DNA of 64,000 bases from Acetobacterium tundrae (GCF_008086615.1 NZ_RXYB01000013.1:42225-106224); one strand, 5' to 3'; positions 1 to 8,654 are shown, counted from the stretch's first letter. Numbers and translations: made by a program. Notes: a model not told the origin generated them from the letters alone.

Positions 1-200
1 TTAATAGCCAACAGCCCATTAAAATCAATGCGATCATTCTGATTCGTTTCGCTGGCTTGAGCTACTGTAATAATTTTGTTTTTTTCCAAATTTTGTGTAA
101 TAATAGGGTAGAGAAAATAACTAATACAACATAATGCAACAATAATGAGCATTGTACCGACGATAACTTTCATTCTATGGTTGCGATTTTGCGCGATCAT
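1..200 (-). CDS. Membrane-anchored extracytoplasmic protein, N-terminal part (possibly class B sortase)
   Basis: The start codon is ATG at 198-200 on the minus strand, preceded by GGAGG at 206-210; the gene runs off the left edge after 66 codons. The visible protein has a short basic N-terminus (MIAQNRNHRMK), one hydrophobic segment at about residues 11-32, and then a polar stretch ending in IDFNGLLAI. This topology suits an anchored exported enzyme. Class B sortases often have a similar 'D-F-x-x-L-x-x-I-N-P-D' segment just before their catalytic barrel, so a sortase is plausible, but the catalytic Cys and Arg would lie outside the window. A single-pass protein of another family is equally possible. 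Confidence 0.55.
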   Translation of the reverse strand, partial: MIAQNRNHRMKVIVGTMLIIVALCCISYFLYPIITQNLEKNKIITVAQASETNQNDRIDFNGLLAI

Positions 201-230
201 TATTACCTCCAGTAATATCTTTTAATTTAT

Positions 231-259
231 ATTATAAACGATTTCATTTCTTTTTCCAA
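231..259 (-). promoter_or_regulatory. Promoter of the left-edge minus-strand gene
   Basis: Read on the minus strand, TTGGAA (254-259) and TATAAT (231-236) are separated by 17 bases, a good vegetative promoter. It points at the gene that leaves the window at position 1. Confidence 0.6.
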
Positions 260-335
260 TCAAAAATATAAATAAGTATCATACTATGCAAAAGGTTTTG
301 GTCGATCGTCAGAAATATTAAAAAAATAATTCTAG

Positions 336-364
336 TTGACTTTATTGGCTTCCCGTGTTAATAT
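336..364 (+). promoter_or_regulatory. Promoter of the rplU operon
   Basis: TTGACT at 336-341 and TAATAT at 359-364 are 17 bases apart. Transcription would begin near 371, so the whole L21 leader is in the transcript. Confidence 0.7.
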
Positions 365-369
365 TTATA

Positions 370-438
370 AAGTTATGTAGCCGCACACACAAGGTTTAAG
401 TCGAAAGCACCTTTTGTGGCGAGTCTGGTATGAGGAGG
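370..438 (+). ncRNA. L21-type ribosomal protein leader
   Basis: The roughly 70-base untranslated leader between the promoter and rplU folds around a CACACAAGGT...ACCTTTTGTGG hairpin with a GUCGAAAGC loop, followed by GAGTCTGG and the ribosome binding site. This layout and position match the L21 leader found upstream of rplU-prp-rpmA in many Firmicutes. The class is assigned from memory of the family, not from a covariance search. Confidence 0.6.
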
Positions 439-448
439 TGTGAAAATT

Positions 449-766
449 ATGTATGCAATCATTAAAACAGGTGGTAAACAATACCGCGTTCAAGAAAATG
501 ATGTTATCGAAATTGAAAAAATCAATTTCAAAGAAGAAAATGTAAAAGAGATTTCTTTTACTGAAGTTTTAGCTGTAAACAAAGATGGGAAAATGGTCGT
601 TGGAACTCCAATGGTCGAAAATGCCCTTGTTAAAGCTGAAATTCTCGAGGTTGCTAAAGGGCCAAAAATTATTATTTACAAGTATAAATCTAAAAAAGAT
701 TATCGTAAAAAACAAGGTCATCGTCAGCCATTCATGAGAGTTAAAATCACGAGCATTCAAGCTTAG
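449..766 (+). CDS. rplU: 50S ribosomal protein L21
   Basis: This 105-residue protein is full-length L21, a 23S rRNA-binding protein of the large subunit. The N-terminus MYAIIKTGGKQYRV and the C-terminal KSKKDYRKKQGHRQP block are typical. The start is taken at ATG 449 because GAGGAGG at 432-438 lies 10 bases upstream; an in-frame GTG at 440 overlaps that site and is unlikely. It is first in the rplU-prp-rpmA operon, 8 bases before prp, and is expected to be autoregulated through the leader RNA upstream. Confidence 0.97.
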   Translation: MYAIIKTGGKQYRVQENDVIEIEKINFKEENVKEISFTEVLAVNKDGKMVVGTPMVENALVKAEILEVAKGPKIIIYKYKSKKDYRKKQGHRQPFMRVKITSIQA

Positions 767-774
767 GCTATTTT

Positions 775-1107
775 ATGATTTCAGTAAATATTAATGGTAA
801 AAATAATGAAGTAGATGAAGTAATTGTATCTGGACATTCGGGCTTTGCTGATCAAGGTGAAGATATTGTTTGTGCTGCTGTTTCGGTTTTGACCATCAGC
901 ATCCTCAATGGGCTTACAGAAATCGTTGGTCGAAAAGATCTTTCAGAAATGGTGGAAGAAGGATATGTTCGTTTTACCATTCCGAAAATAACAGATGAAA
1001 AAACGAAAATGAAAACAGAGACACTAATCTCAACTTTACTCTTGGGAATCCGGGGGATAAAGGAAGCTTATGGAGATTATATTCAGTTTGAAGAAGTATA
1101 TAAATAG
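775..1107 (+). CDS. prp: Ribosomal-processing cysteine protease Prp
   Basis: The 110-residue product belongs to the Prp (YsxB) family, which removes the N-terminal extension of L27 in Firmicutes and relatives. The catalytic pair is visible as His in GHSGFA (residues about 20-25) and Cys in DIVCAAVS (about residue 33). The gene sits between rplU and rpmA, the usual order, and its TAG stop overlaps the Shine-Dalgarno of rpmA. The substrate motif is present in the neighbouring L27, which supports a working protease and substrate pair. Confidence 0.93.
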   Translation: MISVNINGKNNEVDEVIVSGHSGFADQGEDIVCAAVSVLTISILNGLTEIVGRKDLSEMVEEGYVRFTIPKITDEKTKMKTETLISTLLLGIRGIKEAYGDYIQFEEVYK

Positions 1108-1119
1108 GAGGTGAACATA

Positions 1120-1407
1120 ATGATTAAAATGAACCTTCAACTATTTGCCCATAAAAAAGGGGTTGGTAGTTCAAGAAATGGTCGTGACAGTGAAGCCAAG
1201 CGTCTTGGAGTAAAAAGAGGAGACGGTCAATTCGTTCTTGCAGGTAATATTCTTGTTCGTCAAAGAGGAACAAAAATTCACCCAGGTACCAATGTTGGAA
1301 AAGGCGGAGATGATACATTATTCGCATTAGAAGATGGTATTGTGCGTTTTGAAAGAAAAGGCAGAGATAAAAAACAAGTAAGTATTTATCCTCGGGAAGC
1401 AATCTAG
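1120..1407 (+). CDS. rpmA: 50S ribosomal protein L27 with cleavable N-terminal extension
   Basis: L27 lies at the peptidyl transferase centre of the large subunit. The protein is 95 residues from ATG 1120, with AGGAGGTG at 1106-1113. It starts [16 protein letters not shown]. The LQLFA segment is the Firmicute extension, which Prp removes between Phe and Ala before the mature [14 protein letters not shown] core. A second ATG at 1129 would also keep the motif. A GTG at 1111 falls inside the ribosome binding site and is rejected. A strong terminator follows. Confidence 0.96.
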   Translation: MIKMNLQLFAHKKGVGSSRNGRDSEAKRLGVKRGDGQFVLAGNILVRQRGTKIHPGTNVGKGGDDTLFALEDGIVRFERKGRDKKQVSIYPREAI

Positions 1408-1433
1408 TTTTCCAGTTACAAAATAATACATCT

Positions 1434-1482
1434 ATAAAACCTCTTATGCTCGTTTTTGACAGATAAGAGGTTTTATTTTTTG
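1434..1482 (+). terminator. Terminator of the rplU-prp-rpmA operon
   Basis: A perfect 14-bp stem (1434-1447 with 1463-1476) closes a 15-base loop and is followed by a T run. Confidence 0.9.
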
Positions 1483-1519
1483 TTGTTTGGGTAAGTACCA
1501 AAATAAAAGCGAGGTAGCA

Positions 1520-2803
1520 ATGTTTGTTGATAAAGCAGAAATAATTCTAGTAGCTGGCAGTGGGGGACATGGAGGCGTAAGTTTCCGAAGAGAAAAATAT
1601 GTTCCCATGGGCGGACCTGATGGTGGCCACGGCGGTCACGGGGGCAGTATTATCTTAATGGCAGATAATGGCCTTCGGACCTTAGTAGAATTCAAATATA
1701 AAAGAAAACACAAAGCAGAAAACGGGGAAAATGGAACCAGTGGCCAATCATCTGGAAAAAGCGGTGAAGATTTAATCATTAAAGTACCTGTAGGAACTCT
1801 TGTGAAAGATAAAGAAACTGGACGAGTAATTTGCGATTTATCTGAAAATGGGCAGAAGTATCAAATTGTTGATGGAGGCCGAGGGGGACGTGGAAACATG
1901 AACTTCGCAACGGCTACAAGACAAGCACCTCGCTTTGCACAGGGTGGCGTAAGAGGTCAAGAACGCACGATTATTCTTGAACTAAAACTTCTGGCGGATG
2001 TGGGACTCATTGGATTCCCAAATGTTGGGAAATCTACTTTATTATCCGTCATCACGAAAGCAAAACCAAAGATTGCGAATTATCATTTTACTACTATTAT
2101 ACCTAATTTAGGTGTGGTTGAATGGCGTAATTTTGATCCTTTCGTCATTGCTGATATTCCTGGTTTGATTGAAGGAGCTCATGAAGGAACAGGTCTTGGC
2201 GATCAATTTCTCAGACATGTGGAGCGAACAAAGCTTCTAATTCACCTTTTGGATGCATCTGGAAGTGAAGGTCGGGAGCCATTGGATGATTTTAAAAAGA
2301 TCAACTATGAGTTGGAAAAATATAATGCAAAGTTAGCTCAACGGGTACAAATTGTTGCCTTAAACAAGGTTGACCTGATCTCTGATCAATCAGAACTGTA
2401 TACATTAAAAGGTGAACTTGAAGACTTGGGCTATGAGGCTTTTATCATTTCAGCTGTTACCGGTCAGGGCCTTAATGAACTTCTAAGCCGAACCATTCAA
2501 CTGCTTGATGAAATTGGTGAGGTCGAGCCGATCTTTGATTTTGAACCCGAAGAGGAAACAATTTACACACCAGAGTTTAAAGAAAAACAATTTACCGTCA
2601 AAAAGGTTGATAATGCATTTGTTGTTGAAGGTGAATTTTTCGAACGTCTGATTAATTCTGTCAATTTTGAAGATTTGGATTCCATTGGCTTTTTCCAACG
2701 CGTTTTAAAGGATAAGGGAGTCTTTGAAGAGCTAGAAAAGATGAACATTAAAGATGACGATACGGTCCGAATAGATGAGATTGAATTTGAGTATTATAAA
2801 TAG
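1520..2803 (+). CDS. obg: Obg-family GTPase, ribosome assembly and stress
   Basis: The 427-residue protein has the three parts of a Firmicute Obg. A glycine-rich Obg fold comes first (GSGGHGGVSFRREK, then GGPDGGHGGHGG). A G domain follows with P-loop GFPNVGKSTL at about residue 165, switch DIPGLIEGAHEG and NKVD. A C-terminal OCT domain ends near IEFEYYK. Obg binds the 50S subunit and links GTP level to assembly and stress. The start at ATG 1520 has GAGGT at 1511-1515; an upstream in-frame start at 1487 would fall inside the preceding terminator. Neighbouring yhbY, nadD and rsfS form a common Firmicute cluster. Confidence 0.96.
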   Translation: MFVDKAEIILVAGSGGHGGVSFRREKYVPMGGPDGGHGGHGGSIILMADNGLRTLVEFKYKRKHKAENGENGTSGQSSGKSGEDLIIKVPVGTLVKDKETGRVICDLSENGQKYQIVDGGRGGRGNMNFATATRQAPRFAQGGVRGQERTIILELKLLADVGLIGFPNVGKSTLLSVITKAKPKIANYHFTTIIPNLGVVEWRNFDPFVIADIPGLIEGAHEGTGLGDQFLRHVERTKLLIHLLDASGSEGREPLDDFKKINYELEKYNAKLAQRVQIVALNKVDLISDQSELYTLKGELEDLGYEAFIISAVTGQGLNELLSRTIQLLDEIGEVEPIFDFEPEEETIYTPEFKEKQFTVKKVDNAFVVEGEFFERLINSVNFEDLDSIGFFQRVLKDKGVFEELEKMNIKDDDTVRIDEIEFEYYK

Positions 2804-2821
2804 ATTTCACCACTTATTTTA

Positions 2822-2830
2822 TGTTATAAT
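2822..2830 (+). promoter_or_regulatory. Extended -10 promoter before yhbY
   Basis: TGTTATAAT (2822-2830) is a TGn extended -10 box about 25 bases before the yhbY start. No good -35 was seen. Confidence 0.45.
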
Positions 2831-2854
2831 AACATCGTAGAAAGTAGAGAAAAA

Positions 2855-3214
2855 ATGTTAACGAGTAAACAAAGAAGTTATTTAAAAAAACTTGCCATTG
2901 ATATTCCCGATATTATTTTTATTGGCAAGGATGGGATAACCCCTCAAGTGATCATTCAAACCCGAGACGCTATCGTTGCCCGGGAACTGGTCAAGGGAAA
3001 AGTACAAAACAATTCACTTGAAGAAGTCGACAATGTTGCCAAAGAATTGGCAATGGCTACAAAATCGGACATTGTATGTACAATAGGCAATAAGTTCATT
3101 TTGTATAAAAAGAACTTGCTAAAAACAAAAATTGAAGTCCCCTCGAAAAACCAGAAAAAAATAAAACGTTTTAAGAAAAAAACAATGGGGACTCCAAAAA
3201 AGTTTAATGATTAA
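2855..3214 (+). CDS. yhbY: YhbY-type RNA-binding protein (CRM domain)
   Basis: The first 95 residues form a CRM domain (LTSKQRSYLKKLA, then IFIGKDGITPQVI), as in YhbY, which associates with pre-50S particles. The remaining lysine-rich tail (KKIKRFKKKT) is probably disordered. At 119 residues it is slightly longer than the usual ~100, because of that tail. It lies between obg and nadD, its usual place, which supports a ribosome assembly role. Confidence 0.9.
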   Translation: MLTSKQRSYLKKLAIDIPDIIFIGKDGITPQVIIQTRDAIVARELVKGKVQNNSLEEVDNVAKELAMATKSDIVCTIGNKFILYKKNLLKTKIEVPSKNQKKIKRFKKKTMGTPKKFND

Positions 3215-3230
3215 AAAGTAAAGGTTTGAG

Positions 3231-3863
3231 ATGAAGGAAAAAATCGGACTTCTGGGAGGAACTTTTAATCCCATACATACTGGACATCTGCTTCTTGCAG
3301 AATCGGCTAGAGATCAATATAAATTGGATAAGGTTTTGTTTATTCCTACAGGGAATAATCCTTTTAAACTGTCTCAAGATGAAATTTCCAAGGGAGATCG
3401 TCTTAAAATGGTTGAACTGGCTATTGCAAGCAATCCTTATTTTGAAACAATGACCTATGAAATTGATCAAAATGGGCTTACCTACACGATTGATACCGTA
3501 AATAAAATAAAAGAAATTTATCCTGACAGTGACCTTTATTTTATCGCAGGAGCTGATTTGATGTTTGAAATCACACTTTGGAAGGGAGCTTCCGAACTCT
3601 TGAAGGCAGTAATCTTTATTACAACATTTCGACCCGGTTACAGTCATGAGAATCTCGATATCCGAATCAAAGAACTTCGAGAAATTTATGGAGCATCAAT
3701 TTTTAAATTATGCACCACCGAAATGGCCATCGCATCTTCAGACATTCGTTCCCGAATCAGAAATGGGTACTCCATTCGATATTTATTACCTGAGACTGTA
3801 GAAAAGCATATCTACGTGCATCAGTTATACTTAACAAAATCACGAACTGAGAGTAAAAAATGA
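3231..3863 (+). CDS. nadD: Nicotinate-nucleotide adenylyltransferase
   Basis: NadD adenylylates nicotinate mononucleotide to deamido-NAD in NAD biosynthesis. The 210-residue protein shows the nucleotidyltransferase signature GGTFNPIHTGHLL at residues 8-20 and the C-terminal ASSDIRSRIRNG motif, a variant of ISSTxIR. It starts at ATG 3231, 16 bases after yhbY, and overlaps yqeK by four bases (ATGA), so the two are probably translationally coupled. Confidence 0.95.
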   Translation: MKEKIGLLGGTFNPIHTGHLLLAESARDQYKLDKVLFIPTGNNPFKLSQDEISKGDRLKMVELAIASNPYFETMTYEIDQNGLTYTIDTVNKIKEIYPDSDLYFIAGADLMFEITLWKGASELLKAVIFITTFRPGYSHENLDIRIKELREIYGASIFKLCTTEMAIASSDIRSRIRNGYSIRYLLPETVEKHIYVHQLYLTKSRTESKK

Positions 3864-4450
3864 ACTGGAATGAAATTGAATCAGATTTAAAAAACAAGCT
3901 AACTAATAAACGATTTCTACATACTAGAAATGTGGTTGAAGCCGCAAAATATCTAGCTTTAAAATATGGAGGCGATGTGGAGAAAGCTTCTCTTGCAGCG
4001 TTACTGCATGATTGTGCTAAATATTTTTCAAATGATGAATTATTGTATTATGCAGAAAATCATCATATTAAAATAGACACGGTAAGCCATAATGATCCTC
4101 AATTACTTCATGGCCCTGTCGGTGCTGCCGTTGCAAAGGATCTTTACGGTATTGTAGACAAAGAGATTCAAGATGCCATTTGTTACCATACGACTGGTCG
4201 CAAAGACATGACAACGCTCGATAAAATTATCTATCTGGCGGATTTTATCGAAAAAGGTCGAACCTACCCTGGTGTTGAAGCGATTCGAAAGACGGCACTT
4301 CTTAATTTAGATAAAGCGACTATGCAAGCTATGACAAACAGCATCTGTCATGTAGCACAAATGGGTTCACTTATTCATAAAAGCACCATTTGTGCACGAA
4401 ATGATTTAATTATTAAAGAAATTAAAAAAAATAAAATTGAAAGTGAGTGA
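3860..4450 (+). CDS. yqeK: HD-domain YqeK hydrolase (symmetrical Ap4A hydrolase)
   Basis: The 196-residue protein is a YqeK-type HD phosphohydrolase. Metal ligands are visible as the first His in RFLHTRNV, HDCAKYF and later HGPVGA and DKIIYLADFIE. Members of this family cleave diadenosine tetraphosphate to two ADP. The gene overlaps nadD by four bases and rsfS by four bases (GTGA), a tight nadD-yqeK-rsfS unit typical of Firmicutes. Confidence 0.92.
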   Translation: MNWNEIESDLKNKLTNKRFLHTRNVVEAAKYLALKYGGDVEKASLAALLHDCAKYFSNDELLYYAENHHIKIDTVSHNDPQLLHGPVGAAVAKDLYGIVDKEIQDAICYHTTGRKDMTTLDKIIYLADFIEKGRTYPGVEAIRKTALLNLDKATMQAMTNSICHVAQMGSLIHKSTICARNDLIIKEIKKNKIESE

Positions 4451-4791
4451 TTATTATTATTCCGGAAGAATTTGTTGAAAAAATTAAAGGTTGGATTGAA
4501 GATAAAAATGGTTTTGATATTGAAATCATCAATATCACGGAAATGTCGTCGATCGCAAATTATTTTGTGATTGCCAGCGGAAACTCTGAACGACAAGTAA
4601 AGGCCATTGCTGACAATATTGAATATGAAACAAAAAAAATGGATATATTTCCTAAAGGCATTGAAGGACAGCGCGAAGGTCGTTGGATTCTTTTAGATTA
4701 CTATGATGTTATTGTTCATATTTTCCATGCTGATGAACGTGGGTTTTATAATTTAGAAAAACTCTGGGAAAGCAGCGCCATCACCAGATAA
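4447..4791 (+). CDS. rsfS: Ribosomal silencing factor RsfS
   Basis: RsfS binds L14 on the 50S subunit and blocks subunit joining when nutrients are scarce. The 114-residue product contains the DUF143 core, with MSSIANYFVIASGNSERQV and the GRWILLDYYDVIVHIF block. The start is GTG at 4447, overlapping the TGA stop of yqeK; there is no separate ribosome binding site, which suggests translational coupling. Confidence 0.94.
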   Translation: MIIIIPEEFVEKIKGWIEDKNGFDIEIINITEMSSIANYFVIASGNSERQVKAIADNIEYETKKMDIFPKGIEGQREGRWILLDYYDVIVHIFHADERGFYNLEKLWESSAITR

Positions 4792-4805
4792 TTAGTTTTT
4801 ATAAT

Positions 4806-4986
4806 TTGAAAGGGGTGAGCTCAATTTTTATTACAGTCAAAGACTTACATAAAGATTTCAAACTCGGTAAAAATAGTATAAGTATACTCAAAGGAATTAA
4901 CCTAAGCATTGAACAAGGTGAAATGGTGGCGCTTCTTGGTCCTTCTGGATCGGGAAAATCCACCTTTTTAAACGTTCTAGTGGGAG
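4806..4986 (+). pseudogene. Truncated ABC transporter ATPase (MacB/LolD type)
   Basis: From about 4824 the frame encodes the N-terminus of an ABC ATPase: ITVKDLHKDFKLG, then ILKGINLSIEQGEMVALLGPSGSGKSTFLNVLVG, with a perfect Walker A. Homology stops right after Walker A; no Q-loop, signature or Walker B follows. A Shine-Dalgarno-like AAAGGGGTG remains at 4809-4817, but no ATG is positioned after it. A deletion seems to have joined this stub directly to a permease remnant. Confidence 0.85.
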
Positions 4987-5748
4987 AATCTTTGGCGCAT
5001 AAAGTTTCGAACCATTTTGACAATAATTGGTGTTGTCATCGGAACTGTGACTACCATCCAAGTTTATCAGCATAGTGATTACGAAAACGAATGCTGACGG
5101 GGAGGATGAAACCCGTACCGAAAAAGTAAAGGTTACCGGTGTTTTTGAAGCAACCGTTGGATCGGAAGATCATTCTATTATCGCTGATTATAACTTGGTA
5201 ACTGAACTAAATGAGTGACAAACAAGAGTAAAAGCCAATGTTAAAAAGAAAGGCTATTCTGAAGCATTAGTTACGGTTGAAGACTCATCTGTAGTCAATA
5301 CAGTAACAGCCGAAATTGAAGATTTGAATTTTACCGTATTTTTCATCAACAGATTTTGGATTCAATGGGAAGTGTTTTTTAGATGTTTCAAATCCTATTA
5401 GGTGGAATTGGTGGAGTCTCACTCCTTGTCGCTTGCATTGGTATTGTCAACACCATGACCATGTCTATTTATGAACGTACCAAAGAAATCGGAATTATGA
5501 AGGTTATTGGCGCCTCCATATCAGATATCCGAAATATGTTTATATTTTTAGGTAGCATTTTTAGCATCTTTAATATTTGGCAGATATTTATCACCATCAT
5601 TGGTCTGAGCGTGGTTTATGGGATATCATATCGAAAAACGGCCATTCCGGTTATCGGAATGGAGGTCCTGTCAGCAGGGCTTAGTCTTAGTATTTCTTTG
5701 CTGACTGCAAACTCAGTGGCAGGCTTGTCAACCACCAGTATTAAATAA
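4987..5748 (+). pseudogene. Degraded MacB-type permease
   Basis: Permease pieces survive in different frames. At 4987 the frame reads NLWRIKFRTILTIIGVVIGTV, the first membrane segment of MacB-like permeases. It ends at a TGA near 5093. A second piece (KVKVTGVFEATVGSEDHSII and ADYNLVTELNE) corresponds to the extracytoplasmic domain and stops near 5218. From 5383 a third piece encodes GGIGGVSLLVACIGIVNTM and YERTKEIGIMKVIGAS, the conserved C-terminal FtsX core. Internal stops, frame changes and missing parts show it is not functional. Together with the ATPase stub it is the remnant of an efflux or lipoprotein-export transporter. Confidence 0.85.
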
Positions 5749-5773
5749 TAACTTTATTTTAAGGAGATAATTT

Positions 5774-6871
5774 ATGAAAATAGGAATTGTTGGTTTACCC
5801 AACGTTGGAAAAAGCACCATTTTTAATGCACTAACAAAGGCCGGAGCTGAATCAGCTAATTATCCGTTTTGCACCATCGATCCCAATATTGGAGTTGTTA
5901 CTGTTCCTGATCCGCGATTAACTGTATTAGAAAAAATGTATGACTCAAGAAAAGTCGTTCCAACCACCATTGAATTTGTGGATATTGCAGGTCTTGTAAA
6001 AGGAGCCAGTAAAGGGGAAGGACTAGGTAATAAATTCTTATCCCATATTCGTGAAGTCGATGCAATTGCCCATGTTGTCCGTTGTTTTGAAGACGATAAT
6101 GTGGTTCATGTTGAAGGTAAAATTGATCCTATTGATGATCTAGAAACTATTAATCTTGAACTGATATTTGCAGATATTGAAATTCTGGACCGACGTATTG
6201 ATAAAAATAAAAAGCTCGCGAAAACAAATGCGCAGGAAAAAGCAAATGTAGAAATCGCATTGCGTCTGAGAGAAATTCTTGAAGGGGGTAAAATGCCCAA
6301 TGAAAGTAATTTTGCTCCCGACGAGTGGGAATTTATTCAGACCCTTCAACTTATTTCAACCAAACCGGTTCTCTACATTGCCAATGTTTCTGAAGATGAT
6401 TTGCTTGAAGATAATGAAATGGTCAAACGACTAAAAGCAACGATATCGGAAAATTATTCCGGTGAGCATAAGGAAATTATTAAGATTTCAGCTAAAATCG
6501 AGGAGGAAATTGCTCAGTTTGATGATGAAGAAAAAGCTGAATTTTTGGCCGAACTTGGTTTAGAGTCCTCTGGCCTTGATCAGGTCATTCAGGCAGGCTA
6601 TAAGCTTTTGGGTCTGGTTACCTTTTTAACCGCCGGTCCTGATGAGTGTCGAGCCTGGACAGTCACCGAAGGAACCAAGGCCCCTCAGGCAGCTGGAAAA
6701 ATCCACAGTGATATTGAACGTGGTTTTATCCGTGCAGAAATCACCAGCTATGATCAATTGATAGCGGCAGGTTCTGATGTAAAAGCCAAAGAAACAGGCA
6801 TCACCCGAATTGAAGGAAAAGATTATATTATGAAAGATGGAGATGTCACCTTCTTTAGATTCAACGTTTAA
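5774..6871 (+). CDS. ychF: Redox-regulated ATPase/GTPase YchF
   Basis: YchF (Ola1 family) is an Obg-related P-loop protein that prefers ATP and binds ribosomes. The 365-residue product is full length: P-loop GLPNVGKSTIFNALT at residue 7, switch DIAGLVKGASKGEGLGN, and the C-terminal TGS-like domain (EGTKAPQAAGKIHSDIERGFIRAE, YIMKDGDVTFFRFNV). AAGGAG lies just before ATG 5774. It begins 25 bases after the ABC remnant. Confidence 0.96.
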   Translation: MKIGIVGLPNVGKSTIFNALTKAGAESANYPFCTIDPNIGVVTVPDPRLTVLEKMYDSRKVVPTTIEFVDIAGLVKGASKGEGLGNKFLSHIREVDAIAHVVRCFEDDNVVHVEGKIDPIDDLETINLELIFADIEILDRRIDKNKKLAKTNAQEKANVEIALRLREILEGGKMPNESNFAPDEWEFIQTLQLISTKPVLYIANVSEDDLLEDNEMVKRLKATISENYSGEHKEIIKISAKIEEEIAQFDDEEKAEFLAELGLESSGLDQVIQAGYKLLGLVTFLTAGPDECRAWTVTEGTKAPQAAGKIHSDIERGFIRAEITSYDQLIAAGSDVKAKETGITRIEGKDYIMKDGDVTFFRFNV

Positions 6872-6894
6872 ACAAACTACCCTTGGAGGTTACC

Positions 6895-8604
6895 GTGAAA
6901 GATCTTGTCCTTGTTGCTATAAATGCAAAATATATTCATACAAATCTGGCCGTGCGCTCTTTAAAAGCTCAGCTTACTCAATTCGATGTGAAAATTATTG
7001 AGCTTTCCATCAACGATTCTTTGCATCGTATTGTTCAGCATTTATTAGCTACAGAGTCCAAAATCTACGGTTTTTCATGTTATATCTGGAATATGGAATT
7101 GATTCTTAAACTGGCGGAGATCGTAAAAAAAGCGCGGCCACATTCGAAAATATTATTGGGAGGGCCCGAGGTTAGCTTTGACTCACAAGTCCTTTTAAGC
7201 GATTATTGTTTTGTTGATTTGATTATTCAGGGAGAAGGAGAAACCAAACTTGGAAAGCTTCTTGAAGCGGAAGACACTGAAAATATATTTCATCAAATAC
7301 CCGGACTTTGCTTTAGAAACCAGCTTGGGGGAATTAATACAAATTTAGACGAAAAACCGATTTTATTAGATCGTTTGTCCTTTCCCTATGCTCAGGAGGA
7401 TTTGCCTAAACTTGAAAACAAAATCATCTATTATGAAACGATGCGTGGCTGTCCATTTTCCTGTTCTTATTGTCTGTCATCAACCATTCATGGTGTGGAG
7501 ATGCTTTCTTTGAAACGAGTTTTCAAAGAAATTGATTTTTTTATTAACGCAAGTGTGAAACAGGTTAAACTTGTGGATCGCACCTTTAATTGTGATATGA
7601 AACGGGCAAAAGCAATTTTCAGGCATTTGATTTTTCGTGGCGGAAAGACGAATTTTCATTTTGAAATGACGGGAGATCTTATTGATGATGAAATGGTTCG
7701 AATTCTAAAAGAAGCATCTCCCGGGTTAATACAATTCGAAATTGGCGTTCAAAGTACTGATTCTACAACCTTAGAAGCCATTGGCCGAAAAATTAGTTTA
7801 ACAAAAACAGAAGAAAATGTTCAAAAACTATTGGCGAATAAAAATATTCATATTCATTTGGATCTTATTGCGGGTTTGCCCTTTGAAACCTATGATATTT
7901 TCAAAACTTCCTTTAATCGCATTATTGCACTAGAACCGGACATGCTTCAGCTTGGATTTCTCAAGTGTTTAAAAGGGACCCGAATCCGTTTTGAGGAACA
8001 AATTCATGAATATAAGTATACCAAATTTCCACCTTATGAAATTATTTCCAATAAGTACATCAGCTGCGACGAAATTTATCGTCTCCGAGATATTGAAATG
8101 TTAGTTGATCGTTATTTCAACAGTGGTTCTTTTAAAAGAACCATGAGCTATATTTTAAAGAAGAAACTTTTCAAGTCAAGCTTTGATTTCTTTGAAAGCT
8201 TTTCATATTTTTGGACAACTCATGGTTATTATGACGCTGGAAAATCCAGAGATCAGCTTTTTGAAATACTCCTGGAATTTTTTAAGATTTGTGACTTAGG
8301 GGAGCAATTAGCTGAATGGGTTAAGTTTGATTTTCTTAACTTGGGAACAATGAAAATTCCGGAATATATGAAGGATACCGCACCCGAAAAAGAATGGCTT
8401 TTTGATTTTTTAAAAAGCCCGGCTAACATTGCCCGCTATTTACCGGAATATATCAATTTACCTGCAAAAAAAATCTTTGCTAAAGTAAAATTCCAACGTT
8501 TTTCTAGTGAGTTTATTCATCATTTAACCGGAATTGCCATTTCTGAAAATAATTCGGATCGTCTGATTATTTTTAAAGAAAAAACCTATCAGTTAATGGA
8601 ATAA
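6895..8604 (+). CDS. B12-binding domain radical SAM protein with DUF4080
   Basis: The protein (569 residues from GTG 6895) has an N-terminal cobalamin-binding Rossmann-like domain (LVAINAKYIHTNLAVRSLK, ILLGGPEVSFD). A radical SAM core follows, with the cluster motif CPFSCSYC at about residue 186, and a C-terminal DUF4080 region. Such enzymes often carry out methylation or rearrangement with SAM and cobalamin; the substrate is unknown. GGAGG at 6885-6889 favours the GTG start over an in-frame TTG at 6883, which overlaps it. It lies 23 bases after ychF and may share its transcript. Confidence 0.88.
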   Translation: MKDLVLVAINAKYIHTNLAVRSLKAQLTQFDVKIIELSINDSLHRIVQHLLATESKIYGFSCYIWNMELILKLAEIVKKARPHSKILLGGPEVSFDSQVLLSDYCFVDLIIQGEGETKLGKLLEAEDTENIFHQIPGLCFRNQLGGINTNLDEKPILLDRLSFPYAQEDLPKLENKIIYYETMRGCPFSCSYCLSSTIHGVEMLSLKRVFKEIDFFINASVKQVKLVDRTFNCDMKRAKAIFRHLIFRGGKTNFHFEMTGDLIDDEMVRILKEASPGLIQFEIGVQSTDSTTLEAIGRKISLTKTEENVQKLLANKNIHIHLDLIAGLPFETYDIFKTSFNRIIALEPDMLQLGFLKCLKGTRIRFEEQIHEYKYTKFPPYEIISNKYISCDEIYRLRDIEMLVDRYFNSGSFKRTMSYILKKKLFKSSFDFFESFSYFWTTHGYYDAGKSRDQLFEILLEFFKICDLGEQLAEWVKFDFLNLGTMKIPEYMKDTAPEKEWLFDFLKSPANIARYLPEYINLPAKKIFAKVKFQRFSSEFIHHLTGIAISENNSDRLIIFKEKTYQLME

Positions 8605-8618
8605 TTTTCTTAAAAGTA

Positions 8619-8647
8619 TTGATTCTTTTTTTCAGAAAGGATATAAT
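8619..8647 (+). promoter_or_regulatory. Promoter of the thrS T-box leader
   Basis: TTGATT (8619-8624) and TATAAT (8642-8647) are separated by 17 bases, just after the end of the radical SAM gene. Confidence 0.75.
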
Positions 8648-8654
8648 TAAAAAT

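Noticed and set aside
1124..1501. 125-codon open frame opposite rpmA and the following terminator
   Set aside because: It is antisense to L27 and crosses a strong terminator; no family features.
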